A DNA stretch of 64,000 nucleotides from Palsa-360 sp963710315 (GTDB lineage: Bacteria; Acidobacteriota; Terriglobia; Acidiferrales; UBA7541): the NCBI GenBank assembly GCA_963710315.1, contig CAVPZW010000005.1, positions 620,001 through 684,000 on the forward strand, read 5' to 3'. Below the pieces are notes generated by a model. That model had not been told where the DNA came from. It did no database searches and saw only the letters and a program-made list of their open reading frames with translations. A program made the translations under genes and the position numbers. Each line of letters opens with the position of its first letter. Position 1 is the stretch's first letter. This document shows positions 59,860-64,000 of the stretch, piece by piece.

Positions 59860-60573
59860 TTGTACAAGATTATCCAAACTTCGCGCTTGTACGAACAAAT
59901 CGTCCAACAAATTGAGGAATCGATTCTTAAGGGAGAGTTGACCCCTGGCAGTCAGCTTCCCGCCGAGCGAGAGCTGGCCGAGCAATTTGGCGTGAGCAGA
60001 ACCGCGGTTCGCGAGGCCATCAAGGCGCTCCAGGAAAAAGGCTTCGTAGACGCGTTTCCCGGCCGTGGAACGTTTGTCACCAATGGAACTTCAAGTTCCA
60101 TGCGCCGCTCCCTGGACCGAATTATCAAAAGCGGGGAATCGGACGGCCTTGCCTATCTCGTCGAAGTTCGGGAAATTCTGGAGCCGGAAATCGCCGCACT
60201 GGCCGCGACTCGCGCCGACTATGAGGACCTCGCCGCCATGCGCGAGGCCATTGATGTAATGGATAACGCGGAATGGAGTTCCGAGGCGTTTATCGAAGCG
60301 GATCTCGATTTTCATCTGGCGCTTGCCGAGGCAGCGGCCAATCCGATCGTTCTATCTTTGATCGACTCCATCGTTGGCTTGCTGCGTGAGCAGCGCCTGC
60401 GGATTTCCCGTGTGCAGGGCGGCCCGGAGCGCGGGCAGCAATACCACAGAAGCATTCTGGAAGCGATCGAGCGCCACGATGCGCAGGGCGCGCGCGCGGC
60501 AATGCAGGCTCATCTTTGGCAAGTGCGAGAGGATTCACGCAACTCCCCGGGTGATCAAACAGCGAGCGCCTAA
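59860..60573 (+). CDS. GntR family (FadR subfamily) transcriptional regulator
   Basis: This is a 237-residue regulator. The winged helix domain (1-75) includes the signature GSQLPAERELAEQFGVSRTA, then VREAIKALQEKGFVDAFPG. The C-terminal FCD ligand-binding domain (about 90-225) is all helical and has metal-binding His/Asp candidates (EADLDFHLALAEAA and QYHRSILEAIERHD). Ligands of this subfamily are usually organic acids. It starts with TTG at 59860, with a GAGG upstream. A perfect dyad overlaps its promoter. It probably controls itself and the downstream genes for the hydroxyacid dehydrogenase and E1 subunits. Confidence 0.9.
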   Translation: MYKIIQTSRLYEQIVQQIEESILKGELTPGSQLPAERELAEQFGVSRTAVREAIKALQEKGFVDAFPGRGTFVTNGTSSSMRRSLDRIIKSGESDGLAYLVEVREILEPEIAALAATRADYEDLAAMREAIDVMDNAEWSSEAFIEADLDFHLALAEAAANPIVLSLIDSIVGLLREQRLRISRVQGGPERGQQYHRSILEAIERHDAQGARAAMQAHLWQVREDSRNSPGDQTASA

Positions 60574-60603
60574 GGGCAAATCTGAATCAGGAGAATTCTG
60601 GGA

Positions 60604-61485
60604 ATGGCAAACCTTGGTTTCGTAGGACTTGGAGTAATGGGCGGAAATATGGTGGCGCGGCTGCTCGATAAGGGGCATACGGTTACCGGTTATAACCGGA
60701 CGCGATCGAAGGCGGAGTGGCTGATCGACCGAGGCATGAAGTTTGCCGATTCTCCGCGCGCCGTGGCCGCCGCGGCGGACTTTACGTTTTCGATGGTCAC
60801 CAATGCCGCCGCGATCAATTCGATCACGGAAGGGCCGGACGGAATTCTTGCGGGTCTCGCCGCAGGCAAACTGCTGATTGACATGAGCACGGTAAGTCCC
60901 GCCGTAAGCCGCGCGCTTGCCGCAAAGGTTCGGGAGAAGGGTGCCGACATGATCGACTCGCCCGTCTCCGGCAGCGTGATTACGCTGCAAGAGGGCAAGT
61001 TGTCCGTGATGGTTGGCGGCCGCCGCGAAACCTTTGAACGCGCAAAGCCCGTACTGCTGGACGTCGGCCCCAAAGTGACTTACGTCGGCGACAACGGACT
61101 TGCCCTGGCCATGAAGATTGCCACAAACTTGAGCCTTGCCGTGCAGATGCTGGCCTTTTGCGAAGGCGTGTTGCTGGCCGAAAAAAGCGGCATTGCCCGC
61201 GAGACCGCCGTGGATGTGCTGATTCACAGCGCCATCGCGTCGCCCATGGTCCAATACAGAGGGCCTTTTGTGTTGAAGATGCCGGATGAAGCGTGGTTCG
61301 ACGTAAATATGATGCAGAAGGATATGCTGCTGGCGATGGAAATGGGGCGGAGCCTGGACGTTCCCCTGCCAACGACGGCGGTGACCAATGAATTTTTGAC
61401 TGCGGCGCGAGGCATGGGCCTGGTGAAGCAGGATTTCGCGGTGATGTTCGAGGTGTTAGCTCGAATGTCGGGGATAGGCAAATGA
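60604..61485 (+). CDS. NAD(P)-dependent beta-hydroxyacid dehydrogenase (GarR/MmsB-like)
   Basis: This is a 293-residue protein of the 3-hydroxyisobutyrate/tartronate semialdehyde reductase family. The Rossmann start GFVGLGVMGGNMVARLLDKG is intact, IDMSTVSP and DSPVSGSVITLQEGKL form the substrate region, and the catalytic Lys lies in GLALAMKIATNLSL. It interconverts a beta-hydroxyacid and its semialdehyde. It starts 30 bases after the regulator, and its stop overlaps the E1 alpha start by four bases (ATGA), so these belong to one operon. Confidence 0.9.
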   Translation: MANLGFVGLGVMGGNMVARLLDKGHTVTGYNRTRSKAEWLIDRGMKFADSPRAVAAAADFTFSMVTNAAAINSITEGPDGILAGLAAGKLLIDMSTVSPAVSRALAAKVREKGADMIDSPVSGSVITLQEGKLSVMVGGRRETFERAKPVLLDVGPKVTYVGDNGLALAMKIATNLSLAVQMLAFCEGVLLAEKSGIARETAVDVLIHSAIASPMVQYRGPFVLKMPDEAWFDVNMMQKDMLLAMEMGRSLDVPLPTTAVTNEFLTAARGMGLVKQDFAVMFEVLARMSGIGK

Positions 61486-62485
61486 AAACGGAAAGCAAAC
61501 AAGCTGTGGCCGGCGCCGGAGCAGGCAGCGAAAAGTGGCTGCGCATGTATCGCGGCATGCAAATGATCCGTCTGTTTGAGGAGCAAGTAAACCAGTTGTA
61601 CACGCGCGCGGTGATGCCCGGCCTCGCCCACTTGTACAACGGCGAGGAAGCTGTAGCCGTGGGAATTTGCGAGGCGCTGCATCGCGACGACTACATCACC
61701 AGCACGCATCGCGGCCACGGGCATTGCCTGGCCAAGGGCGCGTCGCCGGACCGCATGTTCGCCGAACTGCTCGGAAAAGAAGCGGGATACTGCAAGGGCA
61801 AGGGCGGATCGATGCACATTGCCGATCCCTCCAGCGGAAATTTGGGCGCCAACGCCATCGTCGGCGGAAGCGCGGGGATCGCGACGGGGGCGGCGTTTTC
61901 CGCCAAATATCGGGGAACCAAGCAAGTGGCTGTTTGCTTTTTCGGAGAAGGGGCGCTTGGCCAGGGACTGCTTTACGAGGTGATGAACCTCGCGCGTCTT
62001 TGGGACCTGCCCGTGATTTACGTCTGCGAAAATAATATGTACAACGAATACACGCATTTTTCCGAAACGACGGCGGGCGAGATTCTGGGGCGGCCGGCGG
62101 CTTTTGGAATTCCAGCGGAAATCGTGGACGGACAGGATGTCCGCGCGGTGCACGAGGTGGCCAGCCGCATGGTCGAGCAGGCTCGCGCTGGAAAAGGTCC
62201 CTCATTTCTCTTGTGCAACACCTACCGGTATCACGGACATCATGTCGGTGACGTGAGCCGCGAATACTACCGGGCCAAGCAGGAAGAAGTGGAATGGAGA
62301 GCCCAGCGCGATCCGATTCCAGATGCTGAGCAACTGGATGATTGAACAGAGAATGTGGCCGACGCAGGCGCAGCTCGACGAAATCGACGCGCAGTGCGAA
62401 AGTGGAAATCGACGCCGCCGTTGCATTCGCGTTGAACGCCCCGTATCCCGGAATCGATAAGGTTGGGGAGGACGTTTATGCCTGA
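61482..62485 (+). pseudogene. 2-oxoacid dehydrogenase E1 alpha subunit with two single-base insertions near the 3' end
   Basis: The intact part (to about 62320) is a ThDP-dependent E1 alpha: GLAHLYNGEEAVAVGICEAL, STHRGHGHCLAKG, and ThDP motif GEGALGQGLLYEVMNLARLW with the downstream YVCENNMYNEYTH. In frame it stops early at 62345 after RDPIPDAEQLDD. The expected C-terminus continues in the other frames: LSNWMIEQRMWPTQAQLDEI (from 62326), then VEIDAAVAFALNAPYPG to GEDVYA and TGA at 62483-62485 (from 62402). Removing one base near 62325 and one A near 62400 restores a frame of 333 residues, the family norm, with the stop overlapping the E1 beta start. Without repair, the product has 287 residues. 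True decay or assembly error cannot be separated here. Confidence 0.85.
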
Positions 62486-63470
62486 AGTAGCCGTACGCGA
62501 ATTGACCATGGCCGAAGCGGTGCGCGAAGCATTGTCCGAGGAAATGCGCCGCGACCCCAGCGTATTCATCATGGGCGAGGACGTTGCCGAAGCGGGCACG
62601 CCGTTCAAGGTTCTTTCCGGCATGGTGGAAGAGTTTGGCAAGAAGCGCGTGATCGACACGCCGATTTCGGAGCCGGGTTTCACCGGCATTGGCGTGGGCG
62701 CGGCGATGACCGGGCTGCGTCCCGTCGTGGACATCATGTTCGGCGATTTCCTGACGCTGGTGATGGACCAACTGGTGAACCAGGCCGCCAAAGTGCACTA
62801 TATGTCGGGAGGCGCGTGGAAAGTGCCGATGGTGGTGCGGACCACGCTGGGAGCGTCGCGCCGCTCGGCCGCGCAGCACTCGCAGTCTCTGCAAGCTTGG
62901 GTCAGCCACGTTCCCGGCCTCAAAGTGGTAATGCCCTCGACACCGTACGACGCCAAGGGCTTGCTGAAGACGGCCATTCGCGACGATAATCCGGTGATCT
63001 TTTTTGAAGATAAGATGATGTTCAGGTTGAAGGGCCCCGTGCCGGTCGAAGAGTACACGATTCCGTTTGGTGTGGCGGACGTCAAGCGCGAGGGAGATGA
63101 CATTACTCTGGTGGCCACCAGCAGCATGGTGCAAGTGGCATTGGGCGCGGCCAAGTTGCTCGAGGAAATCGGGATAAGCGCGGAGGTTGTGGATCCGCGA
63201 ACCACCTGGCCACTGGATGAAAAAACCTTGATCGAATCGGCCAAGAAAACTTCGCGGGCCATTGTACTCGACGAAGGCTACGAGAAATATGGGGTGACGG
63301 CGGAAATTGCATCCGTGATTGCAACGGGCGCGTTCTACGATCTGGACGCACCGGTGAAACGCATTGGCGCCATGCACGTCCCGATTCCATTTTCTCCGCC
63401 GCTTGAGGATGCCACGATTCCGACTGAGAAGGGTGTCTTCGAAGCGGCGCGGGCCATGTGCAAGCGCTAG
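62478..63470 (+). CDS. 2-oxoacid dehydrogenase E1 beta subunit
   Basis: This 330-residue E1 beta subunit of the pyruvate/acetoin/branched-chain dehydrogenase type pairs with E1 alpha to form the ThDP site. Visible are MAEAVREALSEEMRRDPSVF, MGEDVAEAGTPFKV, DTPISEPGFTGIGVGAAMTG and the transketolase C-terminal domain (VVDPRTTWPLDEKTLIESA, then IVLDEG). I begin at the ATG at 62478, which overlaps the ancestral E1 alpha stop by eight bases; a TTG five codons upstream is in frame. E2 and E3 are not in the window and may lie beyond the next gene. Confidence 0.92.
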   Translation: MPEVAVRELTMAEAVREALSEEMRRDPSVFIMGEDVAEAGTPFKVLSGMVEEFGKKRVIDTPISEPGFTGIGVGAAMTGLRPVVDIMFGDFLTLVMDQLVNQAAKVHYMSGGAWKVPMVVRTTLGASRRSAAQHSQSLQAWVSHVPGLKVVMPSTPYDAKGLLKTAIRDDNPVIFFEDKMMFRLKGPVPVEEYTIPFGVADVKREGDDITLVATSSMVQVALGAAKLLEEIGISAEVVDPRTTWPLDEKTLIESAKKTSRAIVLDEGYEKYGVTAEIASVIATGAFYDLDAPVKRIGAMHVPIPFSPPLEDATIPTEKGVFEAARAMCKR

Positions 63471-63536
63471 TAAATTAATTGGTTGTCGCGCAGTCTTTCA
63501 TCTGCGTATATTTTCCGTAACAAGAAATGCAAAATC

Positions 63537-63554
63537 CACAGGCGGAAGCCTGTG
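63537..63554. repeat. Short hairpin with CTAC end
   Basis: CACAGGC (63537-63543) pairs with GCCTGTG (63548-63554), followed by CTACC. The sequence resembles dispersed acidobacterial intergenic repeats of the form 'gcacaggcgg...gcctgtgctac'. It lies in the 107-base gap between E1 beta and the M24 gene. Confidence 0.45.
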
Positions 63555-63577
63555 CTACCTGAAGCGGGGGGTGCATC

Positions 63578-64000
63578 GTGGCATTACCGACATACGGATC
63601 GATGGCGGTGGATTGGGAAGAGCGAATCGATTTTGAGCGCCTGCGCCGCGAGCGTTTGGAGCGCGCCAAAAAACTTCTCGCGGAATCCTCCATGGGCGCG
63701 CTGTTGTGTTTTGACATGAACAATGTGCGCTATATCACCGCAACGCACATCGGCACATGGGCGCAGGACAAGAACAGCCGCTTCACCTTGCTTCCGCAAA
63801 ACGGCGACCCACTTATGTGGGATTTCGGTTCGGCGGCCAAGCATCATCGGCTGCATTGCTCTTGGATGGGCGAGCGCTCACAGGCGGGAATACCCCTTTT
63901 GCGCGGAGCCATGTCGCCCGAAATGGGGCGAGCGGAAAATGTCGCCAAGAAGATCCGCATCGAACTGGAAAAGCGCGGCCTGCACAAGGAACCGCTCGGG
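63578..64000 (+). CDS. M24-family peptidase/creatinase-like protein, N-terminal part (3' truncated by window)
   Basis: The frame runs open to the last base, giving 141 codons. The start is GTG at 63578 with a run of G (GGGGG) six bases upstream. The N-terminal region (FERLRRERLERAKKLLAESS, then GALLCFDMNNVRYITATHIG and GDPLMWDFGSAAKHHRL) matches the creatinase N-terminal-like domain that precedes the pita-bread catalytic domain in Xaa-Pro aminopeptidases, creatinase and DMSP lyase DddP. The catalytic domain lies outside the window, so activity cannot be assigned; the FDMNNVRYIT pattern is seen in the DddP-like branch, to my memory. Confidence 0.8.
   Translation, partial: MALPTYGSMAVDWEERIDFERLRRERLERAKKLLAESSMGALLCFDMNNVRYITATHIGTWAQDKNSRFTLLPQNGDPLMWDFGSAAKHHRLHCSWMGERSQAGIPLLRGAMSPEMGRAENVAKKIRIELEKRGLHKEPLG

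Noticed and set aside
62320..62404. Programmed frameshifting in E1 alpha
   Set aside because: No slippery heptamer or conserved structure was seen, two separate shifts would be needed, and E1 alpha genes are not known to use it.

Overview
The window looks like chromosomal DNA of a soil-type, aerobic, metabolically versatile bacterium, most likely an Acidobacteriota (Terriglobia-like). The clues are a 1359-residue Oar-like TonB-dependent receptor with an N-terminal carboxypeptidase-regulatory-like domain, a secreted propeller protein with the same kind of domain, moderately high GC, and intergenic palindromes (ends such as GTAG...CTAC, or tcattccgagcgaagcgagg) of the sort that is scattered through those genomes. 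The taxonomic assignment is inference. No phage, insertion sequence, integrase or CRISPR array was seen.

Layout. 1-4.0 kb: end of a xanthine-dehydrogenase-type molybdenum hydroxylase subunit, a tandem pair of yeast-Fcy1-like cytosine deaminases and an APC permease. 4.4-8.5 kb: the TonB-dependent receptor. 8.9-14.9 kb: a complete NAD-dependent molybdenum formate dehydrogenase operon (fdsG-fdsB-fdsA-fdsD-fdhD). 15-19.6 kb: small secreted and unknown proteins, an MFS exporter and a haem-motif/beta-propeller protein. 19.7-22.9 kb: a nucleoside operon (MFS transporter, uridine-phosphorylase-like enzyme, adenosine deaminase). 23.0-23.7 kb: a HigBA-like toxin-antitoxin locus whose toxin frame is broken by one amber codon. 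23.8-25 kb: a secreted alpha/beta hydrolase.

25.2-32.1 kb is the most distinctive block. It holds three tandem copies of a two-gene unit, each a Tat-exported SoxC/SorA-type sulfite dehydrogenase and a monohaem cytochrome c, with no other sox genes. Copies 1 and 3 have CRP-like dyads upstream, and copy 2 has a diverged counterpart. Between the two genes of copy 2 lies an in-frame relic of a second soxC tail that still carries the ribosome-binding site of the cytochrome gene. 32.2-38.2 kb: an MBL-fold/PilZ fusion protein, a zinc-type CDF exporter, pobA, a frameshifted gene and a DUF3891 gene.

38.3-56.3 kb reads as a catabolic and uptake island for an N-containing, probably heterocyclic, compound. 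It has an ABC importer with divergently encoded binding protein, a creatininase-fold amidohydrolase, a CocE-type hydrolase, an FAD-linked oxidase, a CDA-fold deaminase, a CoxG/S/L/M-like molybdenum hydroxylase, an LctP-like permease, a UbiD decarboxylase and an NCS2 base permease. Five four-base start/stop overlaps on the minus strand arm and two on the plus strand arm show tight translational coupling. 56.5 kb: tRNA-Arg(CCT). 57.4-64 kb: a peroxiredoxin, an aldehyde dehydrogenase, a FadR-type regulator with its own operator, a beta-hydroxyacid dehydrogenase, and the two E1 subunits of a 2-oxoacid dehydrogenase. The E1 alpha gene carries two single-base insertions near its end. The window closes inside an M24-family peptidase gene.

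The one nonsense codon and three frameshifts are inferred by reading conserved protein sequence across the break. They could be true decay or assembly errors.
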